Below are positions 12,603-19,795 of a stretch of 47,941 nt of DNA, one piece after another. The stretch is from a virus. Position numbers and translations under genes: made by a program. The stretch's first letter is position 1. The number at the start of each line of letters is the position of its first letter. The stretch is from the IMG/VR virus record IMGVR_UViG_3300033571_002930, positions 1 to 47,941 of that record; one strand, 5' to 3'. Under the pieces are notes generated by a model that was not told where the DNA came from, did no database searches, and saw nothing but the letters and a program-made list of their open reading frames with translations.

Positions 12603-13039
12603 CACTACAAGATGCTGAGGACTTGGCGTTTGAGCTGATGCTTGAGCATGGTCTCATAGACATCGGTTGGACGTTCAAGTTTGACAATGCCCGTCGCAGG
12701 TTCGGCGTGTGTAACTACACCAAGAAACGCATTGGCTTGTCAGCACCGCTGACAAAAATCAGGGAGCCTGACAACGTACGAAACACTATATTGCACGAGA
12801 TTGCTCACGCCTTGGTAGGCAGGGGGCATGGTCACGACAGCGTATGGCGTAGCAAGGCCATTGATATTGGGTGCAACGGACAGCGCTGTTCAAACGATGC
12901 GACCATCAAGGGCAAGTGGGTGGCAGTGTGTCCTGCGGGACACACCCACTACAAGCACCGACGACCTAGAGCCAACTCATCATGCGGGCTATGCAGTCCC
13001 GTGTACAACGTAAAATATAAACTAAACTATTCAACTTAA
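12599..13039 (+). CDS. SprT-like zinc metalloprotease
   Basis: A 146-residue protein with HEIAHALVGRGHGHD: His66, Glu67 and His70 of the zinc site, with His77 or His79 as the likely third ligand, followed by a C-terminal ribbon with Cys residues near 92-110 and CGLC near the end. This arrangement matches the SprT-like family, related to Spartan proteases that cut DNA-protein crosslinks. A phage copy could remove host proteins from DNA. It starts in an ATGA overlap and ends directly before the methyltransferase ATG, so both are coupled. Confidence 0.85.
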   Translation: MTLQDAEDLAFELMLEHGLIDIGWTFKFDNARRRFGVCNYTKKRIGLSAPLTKIREPDNVRNTILHEIAHALVGRGHGHDSVWRSKAIDIGCNGQRCSNDATIKGKWVAVCPAGHTHYKHRRPRANSSCGLCSPVYNVKYKLNYST

Positions 13040-14008
13040 ATGAGACACGGATCCTTATTCAGCGGTATAGGCGGCTTTGACTTGGCTGCCGAGTGGATGG
13101 GTTGGCAGAACGTATTCCATTGTGAGTGGATGCCATTCCCCCGACAGATATTAAAACATTATTGGCCAAACGCAATCTCTTATCATGACATTACTCAAAC
13201 AGACTTCACTATTCACAGAGGATGTATTGACATCCTTACAGGTGGCTTCCCCTGCCAACCCTACTCACTCGCAGGAAAACGACTCGGCAAAAACGATGAG
13301 CGCCACTTGTGGCCTCACATGCTTAGAGCTGTTCAAGAAATTAGACCAACCTACGTCGTGGGCGAAAACGTTCGTGGCATCTTTAATTGGTCAGGAGGGT
13401 TGGTATTCGAAGAGGTGTGTGCTGACTTGGAAGGTTGCGGCTACGAAGTACAACCGATATTACTTGCAGCTGCAAGTGTCGGTGCGCCGCATCGCAGAGA
13501 GCGATGTTGGTTCGTTGCTACCGACTCCATGTCGCTTCGACTACAACACGGCGAGGAGTCAGGAGAAGTGGGACGCAGACAAGCAGAAGTACAAGGACAA
13601 GGGGGTCAACCTTCAGATGCCACTCAAGCAGATGGCGAAGTTTCGTATGCTTCCGACACCGACAGCTTTCGACAGTTCATCGTCAGTAGGGACAATGAAG
13701 TCAACGCAAGTGAAGGATGGCAGTATGCACAGCATGACGCTGAGTCGGTTGGCATCAAAAGATGGTGGGAAGAGTTCCCAACTCAACCCCCGCTTTGTGG
13801 CGGAGATGATGGGCTTCCCACCGAATTGGACGGAATTACCTTTTCAAGGTGGCGCAAAGAGTCAATAATGGGTTACGGCAATGCGATTGTACCGCAAGTG
13901 GCCTATAAAATATTCAAAACAATAAACGATTTACATGACGATACTTCTAATAATATCAGTATGCTACGCAGTAGTAGCAATAATAATAGGAATAAAAAAC
14001 AGAAATGA
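13040..14008 (+). CDS. DNA (cytosine-5-)-methyltransferase
   Basis: A 322-residue C5-MTase transferring methyl from S-adenosylmethionine to cytosine in DNA. Motif I is SGIGGFDLAAEWMG (8-21), motif IV GGFPCQP with catalytic Cys72, motif VI ENV (112-114), motif VIII HRRERCW (151-157) and motif X GYGNAIVPQVAYKIF (278-292). The target-recognition region (about 160-275) is low in hydrophobic residues, unlike most. That region is also read in the +1 frame by a 227-codon gene. No cognate restriction enzyme is adjacent, so self-protection against host restriction is the likely role. The tail after motif X is Asn/Ser-rich. Confidence 0.95.
   Translation: MRHGSLFSGIGGFDLAAEWMGWQNVFHCEWMPFPRQILKHYWPNAISYHDITQTDFTIHRGCIDILTGGFPCQPYSLAGKRLGKNDERHLWPHMLRAVQEIRPTYVVGENVRGIFNWSGGLVFEEVCADLEGCGYEVQPILLAAASVGAPHRRERCWFVATDSMSLRLQHGEESGEVGRRQAEVQGQGGQPSDATQADGEVSYASDTDSFRQFIVSRDNEVNASEGWQYAQHDAESVGIKRWWEEFPTQPPLCGGDDGLPTELDGITFSRWRKESIMGYGNAIVPQVAYKIFKTINDLHDDTSNNISMLRSSSNNNRNKKQK
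13185..13868 (+). CDS. Gene nested in +1 frame of the methyltransferase
   Basis: A 227-codon frame wholly inside the methyltransferase gene, starting at ATG 13185 and ending just where motif X begins. The product looks protein-like: MTLLKQTSLFTEDVLTSLQV, then LTCLELFKKLDQPTSWAKTF, GQEGWYSKRCVLTWK and two LLPTP/LPTP motifs, ending NPRFVAEMMGFPPNWTELPF. I recall proteins with this set of motifs next to or fused to phage Dcm-type enzymes, sometimes annotated as hypothetical. It is rich in Trp, Leu and Pro, unlike the host frame here. A role with the methyltransferase is inferred. Whether both frames are translated needs data. Confidence 0.7.
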   Translation: MTLLKQTSLFTEDVLTSLQVASPANPTHSQENDSAKTMSATCGLTCLELFKKLDQPTSWAKTFVASLIGQEGWYSKRCVLTWKVAATKYNRYYLQLQVSVRRIAESDVGSLLPTPCRFDYNTARSQEKWDADKQKYKDKGVNLQMPLKQMAKFRMLPTPTAFDSSSSVGTMKSTQVKDGSMHSMTLSRLASKDGGKSSQLNPRFVAEMMGFPPNWTELPFQGGAKSQ

Positions 14009-14017
14009 TTAATTAAC

Positions 14018-14116
14018 AGCGGAGAGTACTTTGCCTTGTACCCTTGCATCGGGGTTGGCTCAGACATAGTTGTCCTGACTTTGGTTCCGCTAGGTTCTTC
14101 ATACCATAAGGACAGC
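14018..14116 (+). ncRNA. Possible structured RNA between methyltransferase and next gene
   Basis: The 165-base gap 14009-14173 has higher GC than other gaps and strong pairing potential: hairpin TCAGACA-TAGT-TGTC-C-TGA (14060-14078); AGCGGA (14018-14023) with TCCGCT (14086-14091); and GTTGTCCT (14069-14076) with AGGACAGC (14109-14116). The last two pairings cross, as in a pseudoknot, and the hairpin competes with the last one. No tRNA features (no GGTTCRA T-arm). It could be a small RNA or a 5' regulatory element of the gene at 14174. Confidence 0.35.
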
Positions 14117-14173
14117 AGGTGCGCGGGAACTGCGAGAGTGCCACTTTTATTAACAATCAAAAAAACAAATACA

Positions 14174-14452
14174 ATGACATTCAATCACGATGTGGATTCA
14201 ACAACAGAAGCCTTGGGTATAAACCAATCTGATTTTAGTAAGCATAACGAAGACTTAGTTTCCTTCGTAATTAAAGACGCTTTCTTTGGGAAGGAGTCGC
14301 CTAGGATGAGCATGATTGCTGAATATATACACAAAAACTTCGACTATAACGAGATACTTTTCATGGCTACAGTAGTTTCATATGAAAAGATTGCTGACGC
14401 CACTAAATTGGCTACAAAACAAATAGATAAACTTTTTGGTAAAGATAACTAA
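14174..14452 (+). CDS. Unknown helical protein (92 aa)
   Basis: A 92-residue protein; start at 14174 after the A-rich leader AAAAAACAAATACA; a longer frame would translate the structured gap. Begins MTFNHDVDSTTEALGINQSD, mostly helical (AEYIHKNFDYNEILFMATVV) and ends KLATKQIDKLFGKDN. No family recognised. The promoter for the next gene lies in its last codons. Confidence 0.65.
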   Translation: MTFNHDVDSTTEALGINQSDFSKHNEDLVSFVIKDAFFGKESPRMSMIAEYIHKNFDYNEILFMATVVSYEKIADATKLATKQIDKLFGKDN

Positions 14453-14466
14453 ACTCACTATCTTTG
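14435..14466 (+). promoter_or_regulatory. Promoter for the replication/recombination genes
   Basis: TTTG (14435-14438) and TATCTTTG (14459-14466) with 20 bases between, a full Bacteroidota consensus match, overlapping the end of the upstream gene and 22 bases before ATG 14488. Likely start of the DnaA-like, annealing protein, exonuclease and SSB-like transcript, which ends at the terminator at 16499. Confidence 0.75.
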
Positions 14467-14487
14467 CACTAATTAACAATCAATCAA

Positions 14488-14796
14488 ATGAAACGAGATG
14501 TATTTAACGAGTATGTGGACATCATCATTCGCAAGTACCACATAACGAGGGAAGAGCTTTTCTCCAAGTCAAAGAAGTCTGATATCGTAGACGCAAGACA
14601 GACGCTGTACTACCTATGCTACCACCGACCTATGCAGGTCAACTTCATCAATAGGTGCATGGCTGACAACGGGTATGAGACGGCGCACACCACCATCATG
14701 CGTGGCATAATAGCCATGGATGAGAAGATGAGAGCGGACGCAGACTATTCCAACATGGTTCACAAGATTCAGGATGGATTATCATTAACTTCATAA
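14488..14796 (+). CDS. DnaA domain IV-like DNA-binding protein
   Basis: A 102-residue protein whose order of motifs matches the DNA-binding domain IV of DnaA: YHITREELFSKSKKSDIVDA (basic loop and helix), ARQTLYYLCYHR, and AHTTIMRGI in place of the DHTTV signature. DnaA domain IV binds 9-mer boxes at replication origins. There is no AAA+ ATPase here. It is first in the transcript that includes the annealing protein, exonuclease and SSB-like genes, which fits a role in initiating or directing phage replication. A second such protein is at 24938. Confidence 0.8.
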   Translation: MKRDVFNEYVDIIIRKYHITREELFSKSKKSDIVDARQTLYYLCYHRPMQVNFINRCMADNGYETAHTTIMRGIIAMDEKMRADADYSNMVHKIQDGLSLTS

Positions 14797-14809
14797 AATC
14801 AAATCAAAC

Positions 14810-15388
14810 ATGAGCAATTCAGTTTTTCAGACGCTGTCCTCCGTCAACATGAAGGACAAGGTTGAGCGCAAAGGTCAGCTCGACTACATTTCTTGGGCCA
14901 ACGCATGGGCCGTGTTGAAAGCCCACTACCCTGACGCACAGCGTAAGGTGTACGAATGCGATCAAACAGGATTCAACTACTTCACCGATGGGCGTACCTG
15001 TTGGGTAAAGGTGGGCATCACAGTCAACGACTTAGAACACATTGACTTCCTGCCCGTCATGGACTTCAGAAACAACGCCATTGGCGTAGACAAGGTCACC
15101 TCTATGGATGTGAACAAGACCATTCAGCGTAGCACAGCAAAGGCTATCGCTATGCACGGACTTGGTATATTCCTTTGGACAGGAGAAGATATACCTGACG
15201 CCGACACGCCTGTAGCCGAGCCAAAAGAACTTGAGGTGTTGTCACCCAAGTCTGACAATTGGGAGAAGGTGAAGGTATACATACAAGCCAACAAGGCTTT
15301 GGGCGTAGACAAGATTGTTGCCCAACTATCACGAAAGTATAAAATCACCGCTCCTGTTCAAAAGGAGATTAACCTGCTTGTAAAATGA
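14810..15388 (+). CDS. Rad52/Sak-type single-strand annealing protein (DUF1071)
   Basis: A 192-residue protein with the DUF1071/Sak-type core: FQTLSSVNMKDKVERKGQLD, YISWANAWAVLK, TMDVNKTIQR-like (TSMDVNKTIQRSTAKAIAMH) and GLGIFLWTGEDIP. These proteins anneal complementary single strands during phage recombination and replication. The C-terminal 55 residues are less conserved and may contact SSB. The stop overlaps the exonuclease start (ATGA), so annealase and nuclease form a coupled pair. Confidence 0.88.
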   Translation: MSNSVFQTLSSVNMKDKVERKGQLDYISWANAWAVLKAHYPDAQRKVYECDQTGFNYFTDGRTCWVKVGITVNDLEHIDFLPVMDFRNNAIGVDKVTSMDVNKTIQRSTAKAIAMHGLGIFLWTGEDIPDADTPVAEPKELEVLSPKSDNWEKVKVYIQANKALGVDKIVAQLSRKYKITAPVQKEINLLVK

Positions 15389-16119
15389 GCCAAATAATTG
15401 AGACGCTTAAAAACGACGCAGAGTACTACAGCGGACTCGGCAAGAACTACCTCTCCAATTCTGACATCGGGGCCTTGCTTACTAACCCACAAGACTTCAG
15501 AAAGCCGAGGGAGGACAACAAGTCTTTTGCCGAGGGCCGTCTGTTCCATCAGTTATTGTTGGAGCCACACAAGGCCGTCGACTTCAAGATGGTTGACGTG
15601 AGTACACGCACCACCAAGGAGTACAAGAACTTCTGCGAGGACAACAACATAAAGTTCGCCCTACTGAAGAAGGAGGTTGACGATGTGTATAAAATGGTGT
15701 CGGTTATCAAGAGCAATATTGTTTTCTTTGATGAGATATACAAGCACGGCAACAACTACGAGAAGCCCGGTATCGGTGAGATTAAGGGTGAGATGTGGAA
15801 GGGCAAGTGCGATATCGAGACAGACACCATGCTCATTGACCTCAAGACGACAAGTGACATCAACAAGTTCAGGTACTCAGCCAAGTCGTACAACTACGAT
15901 TCGCAGTGTTTTATCTACGAGCGATTATTTGGCAAACCTTTGGTCTTTTTTGTCATAGACAAGGAATCACATCAGTTGGGTATTTATAGGCCAACAGAGA
16001 GCTTCCTACGAGGCGGAGAGGCTAAGGTTGAGAGGGCTGTTGATGTATACCGCAGGTATTTCAGTCAAAATGCCACCGACGACATCTTGAATTACTACAT
16101 CGAGGACACGCTCGACTAA
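15385..16119 (+). CDS. RecE-like PD-(D/E)XK exonuclease (PDDEXK_1 type)
   Basis: A 244-residue nuclease. Visible site residues are His55 in LFHQLLLEP, Asp143 in GKCDIETD, Asp152 and Lys154 in LIDLKTTSD and Gln174 in YDSQCFIYER, the pattern of RecE-like/Cas4-like PDDEXK_1 exonucleases. It should digest one strand of double-stranded DNA and make single strands for the annealing protein encoded just upstream, with which it overlaps by 4 bases. The two form a phage recombination system like RecET or Red in logic. Confidence 0.88.
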   Translation: MSQIIETLKNDAEYYSGLGKNYLSNSDIGALLTNPQDFRKPREDNKSFAEGRLFHQLLLEPHKAVDFKMVDVSTRTTKEYKNFCEDNNIKFALLKKEVDDVYKMVSVIKSNIVFFDEIYKHGNNYEKPGIGEIKGEMWKGKCDIETDTMLIDLKTTSDINKFRYSAKSYNYDSQCFIYERLFGKPLVFFVIDKESHQLGIYRPTESFLRGGEAKVERAVDVYRRYFSQNATDDILNYYIEDTLD

Positions 16120-16139
16120 GATACTTTGTACTGCGTTCA

Positions 16140-16177
16140 GGCGCAAGGATTCGGTACGAAGATTAACAGATTGCGCC
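16140..16177 (+). promoter_or_regulatory. Leader stem-loop before the SSB-like gene
   Basis: GGCGCAA (16140-16146) and TTGCGCC (16171-16177) form a perfect 7-bp stem closing a 24-base loop. It ends 19 bases before ATG 16197, in a 77-base gap, so it could tune expression of the abundant SSB-like protein. A near-consensus ATACTTTG lies at 16120-16128. Confidence 0.4.
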
Positions 16178-16196
16178 AATATTTAAACCATTTAAG

Positions 16197-16478
16197 ATGA
16201 CAGAAGAAAAAATCTTCGCAGACGGATTCCTCTTCAAGAGGAACGAAAACGCCCCTGACTTTGTCGTGGGCAGATTATCAATGAAAGTTGATGAAGCCAT
16301 TGCCTTCATGAAGAAGCATGACAAAGGCGGTTGGGTAAACATTAACATCAAGCAGGCACGTAGTGGCAACTACTACTCTGAGTTGGACACTTTTGAAGCC
16401 AAGCCTAAGGCTGATGCCAAGACAGCGCCCGCTTCTAAATCCAAAAAGGTACAAGAGGACGCCGACTTGCCGTTCTAA
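16197..16478 (+). CDS. SSB-like protein with acidic C-terminal tip
   Basis: A 93-residue protein. The first 66 residues form a compact strand-rich region (FADGFLFKRNENAPDFVVGR, SMKVDEAIAFMKKH, GWVNINIKQARSGNYYSEL), then a flexible Ala/Lys linker and a final EDADLPF. The tip DLPF closely matches the acidic tail used by bacterial SSB to recruit partners. I recall similar small phage proteins of unknown class. It lies after the annealase and exonuclease genes and is followed by a strong terminator. SSB function is inferred from tail and context. Confidence 0.65.
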   Translation: MTEEKIFADGFLFKRNENAPDFVVGRLSMKVDEAIAFMKKHDKGGWVNINIKQARSGNYYSELDTFEAKPKADAKTAPASKSKKVQEDADLPF

Positions 16479-16498
16479 GTATCAGAAAAACCCAAAGC

Positions 16499-16523
16499 AA
16501 AGGGGAGTTCGCTCCCCTTTTTT
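16499..16523 (+). terminator. Rho-independent terminator with TTCG tetraloop
   Basis: AAAGGGGAG-TTCG-CTCCCCTTT followed by further T residues, 21 bases past the SSB-like stop. It ends the recombination transcript just before the repeat and primase gene. Confidence 0.92.
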
Positions 16524-16529
16524 ATTCAT

Positions 16530-16686
16530 GTCGAAATGTCAATTTTCTTCTTCTATACTTTTTTTATTATTCTCTTATTATTATTATTATTTTTATGGCT
16601 ATAAAAGAAAGATAAAATTAACATTATTGACATAGTAATTGATTATCAAATAGTTAGTAAAATAATTCCGACATAAAACCGACACA
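16530..16686 (+). repeat. 150-bp imperfect repeat, copy 2, upstream of primase
   Basis: Second copy of the sequence at 5150. Shared blocks: TCGAAATGTC, a TTATTATTATTATT tract, ATGGCTATAAAAGAAAGA, AACATTATTGACAT, the ATTGAT-T-ATCAAA near-palindrome (16638-16650) and AGTTAGT. This copy ends with CCGACA at 16668, 16679 and 16690, exactly 11 bases apart, the third one inside the first codons of the primase. An AT-rich tract next to iterons spaced one helical turn is origin-like; it may also be the primase operator. Confidence 0.78.
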
Positions 16687-19128
16687 ATGCCGACACATAA
16701 TGTCACTATATTCCAAAATATAAGGGAGACTTCGACTCCATTCTTCAGAGATGTCAACGATATCTTAGAGAGGATAAAGGACGGAGCCACCAAGGATCTT
16801 GTAAACAAGATTAGATTGGAGAAGAGGAAGGCTGAGAAGAACGAACTAAAAAAGAGTTTGCCTGCAATATGCTTCAGCGGTACTTTCAACAAGAGGGCGG
16901 ACAACTCACTGATAGACCACAGCGGGCTCATATGCTTGGACTTCGATGGGTATGAGAAGCAGAAGGAGTTGTTGCAGGAGAAGGAGAGGCTGAGCAAAAA
17001 TAACTATGTCTATTCAGTGTTCATATCTCCTTCAGGGAATGGCCTAAAGGCATTGGTAAGGATACCTAAGGACCCTGAGAACCACTCCAACTACTTCAAT
17101 AGTCTAGAGAAGTACTTTAACTCTCCATACTTTGACAAGACAAGCAAGAACCTAAGCCGTGTATGCTACGAGTCATACGACCCACTGATATACATCAACG
17201 AGAACTCGTCAATATGGGACCTAATTGAGGAGCACGAGTACACTGAGGTTAACAAGTTCAAAGACCAACCTACCATACCTATTACCGACGAGAATAAGAT
17301 TGCCGAGATACTTGTTAAGTGGTGGTCTAAAAAGTATCCGATGAGCGAGGGCCAACGCAATCAGAACTGTTACATACTTGCTATGGCATTCAATGATTTT
17401 GGTGTCAACAAGGGGCTCGCCTCATATGTGCTGAACCAATACTCATCATCTGACTTTACCTCTAGAGAGATATCTACCACGATAGATTCTGCGTACAAGA
17501 ACACGATGAACTTCGGTACTAAGTACTACGAGGACGAGGAACGCATCAATCACATAAAGGCGAAACTACGCAGGGGTGTATCAAAAAAGGAGGTGCGACT
17601 GCAATTGCAGGAGAGTGACTTAGAGCCCGAGATTATAGACGCAGTGCTCAATAAAGTAGAGGAGGAGAACTCTAAGCAGATATTTTGGACCATAAACGAC
17701 AGGGGAGTCATAAGAGTGGTACACATATTGCTTAAGCAATTCCTAGAGGACAATGGGTTCTACAAGTTCTATCCCGAAGGAGGCAAGAGTTATATCTTCG
17801 TAAAGGTTACAAACAACTTGGTAGACCATACTTCCGAGAAGGAAATCAAAGACTTTGTCCTCAACCATTTATATGAGCTTGACGACATATCAATCTATAA
17901 TTACTTCGCTGACAATACTAGATTTTTTAAGGAGGAGTTCCTTTCGATGCTATCTACCATTGATATTTATTTCATTGAAGATACTAAAGACGCAGCTTAT
18001 CTATACTATAAGAACTGTGCTGTAAAGATTACCAATGACGAGGTAAAGCCTATAGACTACTTGGACTTGGGTGGCTATGTGTGGAAAGACCATGTCATAG
18101 ACCGAAACTTCACTATGTGCAGCGTAACCGATGACTGCGACTATCGTAAGTTCATATCAAACATATGCGGAGGCGATGAAGGTCGTATAAAATCAATGGA
18201 GTCGACTATTGGGTTTATGCTTCACGCACACAAGAACCTTTCCTTTTGCCCCGCAGTTATACTCAATGACGAGGTCATCAGCGACAATCCTGAGGGAGGC
18301 ACCGGGAAGGGTCTTTTCATGAATGCGCTGAGTAAGATGAAGAAGGTAGTAACCATTGACGGAAAGTCGTTCACCTTTGAGCGGTCGTTCGCCTATCAGT
18401 TGGTATCAGCAGACACGCAGATACTTGTCTTTGATGACGTGAAGAAACACTTTGACTTTGAGCGCTTGTTCAGCGTAGTTACCGAGGGGCTGACGCTTGA
18501 GAAGAAGAACAAGGACGCCATCAAAATTCCGTTCAGCAAGTCTCCTAAGATTGCCATCACCACCAACTACGCCATCAAGGGAGCGGGCAACTCGTTTGCT
18601 CGTCGCAAGTGGGAATTGGAGTTACACCAATACTACAGCAAGGAGTTTACTCCTCTTGATGAGTTTGGTAAGCTGATGTTTGGCGATTGGAACGATGACG
18701 ATTGGTGCGAGTTTGACAACTACATGATTGGTTGTTTATGCGGATATCTTAATACGGGACTTGTCAAGAGTAAGTTTGTTAACTTGAATATCAGGCAGTT
18801 ATCAGCAGAGACGTGCCACGAATTTATAGAGTGGTGTGGGCTTATTGAGAATGGCGCCAATCACTCAATATTGCAGACAGGAGTAAGGCTATACAAGAAC
18901 GACTTGTACTATGAGTTTATCAACGAGTATCCTGACTATGGACCAAAGTCAAAGATGACAATAAGCAGGACAAAGTTTTATAAATGGTTAGTATCTTACG
19001 CTATATTTAAGGAGGGCACTGTGCCTGAGGAGGGACGTGACCAAGTAGGCAGATGGATAATAATAAGAAAAAAGAATGACCATGAATACAAAGCAGATTC
19101 TGCACATAGCGATGATGAACTCTTTTAA
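16687..19128 (+). CDS. Primase-helicase with VirE_N/BT4734-like N-terminus
   Basis: An 813-residue replication protein. Residues 30-150 form a VirE_N/BT4734-like primase domain: LPAICFSGTFNKR, LDFD (84-87, metal-binding), VFISPSGNGLKALVRI and SRVCYESYDPLIYIN. A helical region follows (WWSKKYPMSEGQRNQNCYIL). The C-terminus is an SF3-type helicase: Walker A GGTGKG near 537, Walker B ILVFDD (579-584), ITTN near 623 and ARRKWE near 638. It would unwind and prime phage DNA. The gene starts inside the third CCGACA iteron, so its expression may be coupled to origin binding. Confidence 0.92.
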   Translation: MPTHNVTIFQNIRETSTPFFRDVNDILERIKDGATKDLVNKIRLEKRKAEKNELKKSLPAICFSGTFNKRADNSLIDHSGLICLDFDGYEKQKELLQEKERLSKNNYVYSVFISPSGNGLKALVRIPKDPENHSNYFNSLEKYFNSPYFDKTSKNLSRVCYESYDPLIYINENSSIWDLIEEHEYTEVNKFKDQPTIPITDENKIAEILVKWWSKKYPMSEGQRNQNCYILAMAFNDFGVNKGLASYVLNQYSSSDFTSREISTTIDSAYKNTMNFGTKYYEDEERINHIKAKLRRGVSKKEVRLQLQESDLEPEIIDAVLNKVEEENSKQIFWTINDRGVIRVVHILLKQFLEDNGFYKFYPEGGKSYIFVKVTNNLVDHTSEKEIKDFVLNHLYELDDISIYNYFADNTRFFKEEFLSMLSTIDIYFIEDTKDAAYLYYKNCAVKITNDEVKPIDYLDLGGYVWKDHVIDRNFTMCSVTDDCDYRKFISNICGGDEGRIKSMESTIGFMLHAHKNLSFCPAVILNDEVISDNPEGGTGKGLFMNALSKMKKVVTIDGKSFTFERSFAYQLVSADTQILVFDDVKKHFDFERLFSVVTEGLTLEKKNKDAIKIPFSKSPKIAITTNYAIKGAGNSFARRKWELELHQYYSKEFTPLDEFGKLMFGDWNDDDWCEFDNYMIGCLCGYLNTGLVKSKFVNLNIRQLSAETCHEFIEWCGLIENGANHSILQTGVRLYKNDLYYEFINEYPDYGPKSKMTISRTKFYKWLVSYAIFKEGTVPEEGRDQVGRWIIIRKKNDHEYKADSAHSDDELF

Positions 19129-19417
19129 TATCCTGACCAACTTGGCCACGATAGAAGAGGTTATAGATTCTGAGTTGAACATAACGGCACATGTACCTAC
19201 GGAAGAGTTGACACCAAACGTATACGATATGCTGATAGATTACTTTCAGGATGTTGAGATGTACGAGAAGTGTGTGACACTAACCCAACTTAAAGAGAGT
19301 TTGTTCAACGAAGACGGTACAATAAAGGTAGTATCATGCGAATGTGACTACCCTGAGTTTAACTCATACACAGGAGAAATTAAATGTTATAAATGTAAAA
19401 AAACAATCAAAAAATGA
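19076..19417 (+). CDS. Small protein with C-terminal zinc ribbon
   Basis: A 113-residue protein overlapping the primase end by 53 bases; ATG at 19076 or 19082 are both possible starts. The N-terminal part is helical and acidic (NILTNLATIEEVIDSELN, MLIDYFQDVEMYEKC). The end, SCECDYPEFN...GEIKCYKCKK, has two cysteine pairs of a zinc ribbon. Function unknown. The stop overlaps the next gene's start (ATGA). Confidence 0.65.
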   Translation: MTMNTKQILHIAMMNSFNILTNLATIEEVIDSELNITAHVPTEELTPNVYDMLIDYFQDVEMYEKCVTLTQLKESLFNEDGTIKVVSCECDYPEFNSYTGEIKCYKCKKTIKK

Positions 19418-19632
19418 GCAACATCAACACACCATTCATCATTGTGATGAAACACTACGACGAAAAAGTAGCAATCAAAAGAGACAGGTCAGACTTGACT
19501 TATTCAGAGGTATTCGACATGTTTATAAGAGCCTCTAAATCATTAGGGTTCCATGAGGACACCATCAACGACACAATACTTCAGAAATCATTTGAAATTG
19601 AAAGACATGACACCGATGCAACAACTATTTGA
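19414..19632 (+). CDS. Unknown small protein (72 aa)
   Basis: A 72-residue protein starting in an ATGA overlap with the upstream stop. Begins MSNINTPFIIVMKHYDEKVA, then RDRSDLTYSEVFDMFIRASK and ends in an acidic helix. The segment LTYSEVFDMFIRASKSLGF suggests one main helix pair. Family not recognised. The end overlaps the next gene by 26 bases. Confidence 0.6.
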   Translation: MSNINTPFIIVMKHYDEKVAIKRDRSDLTYSEVFDMFIRASKSLGFHEDTINDTILQKSFEIERHDTDATTI

Positions 19633-19795
19633 GGAGATAAGAAACTCAAAAGACGACGAAAATTTCGAGATAGATGTTGACAGATACTTGGAAGCCGAAC
19701 GCACAATCCTTGAGATAGCCTACGAGAGGGCGCATAGGGACGCCGACAAGGAGATGTTTGACTTCGAATCTTTTTACGAAAAAATATCAGACTAA
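19607..19795 (+). CDS. Unknown acidic helical protein (62 aa)
   Basis: A 62-residue protein from ATG 19607, chosen because the earlier in-frame ATG would overlap the upstream gene by 80 bases. It is acidic and helical: MTPMQQLFEEIRNSKDDENF and YLEAERTILEIAYERAHRDA. No motif recognised. The stop shares a TAATG junction with the next gene. Confidence 0.6.
   Translation: MTPMQQLFEEIRNSKDDENFEIDVDRYLEAERTILEIAYERAHRDADKEMFDFESFYEKISD

Noticed and set aside
14009-14173. tRNA gene in the GC-rich gap
   Set aside because: No T-arm consensus, no cloverleaf and no plausible anticodon arm.
13903-14184. 93-codon minus-strand frame across the structured gap
   Set aside because: Leu/Phe-rich low-complexity end and overlap with the methyltransferase and next gene; the signal in this region is better explained by RNA structure.
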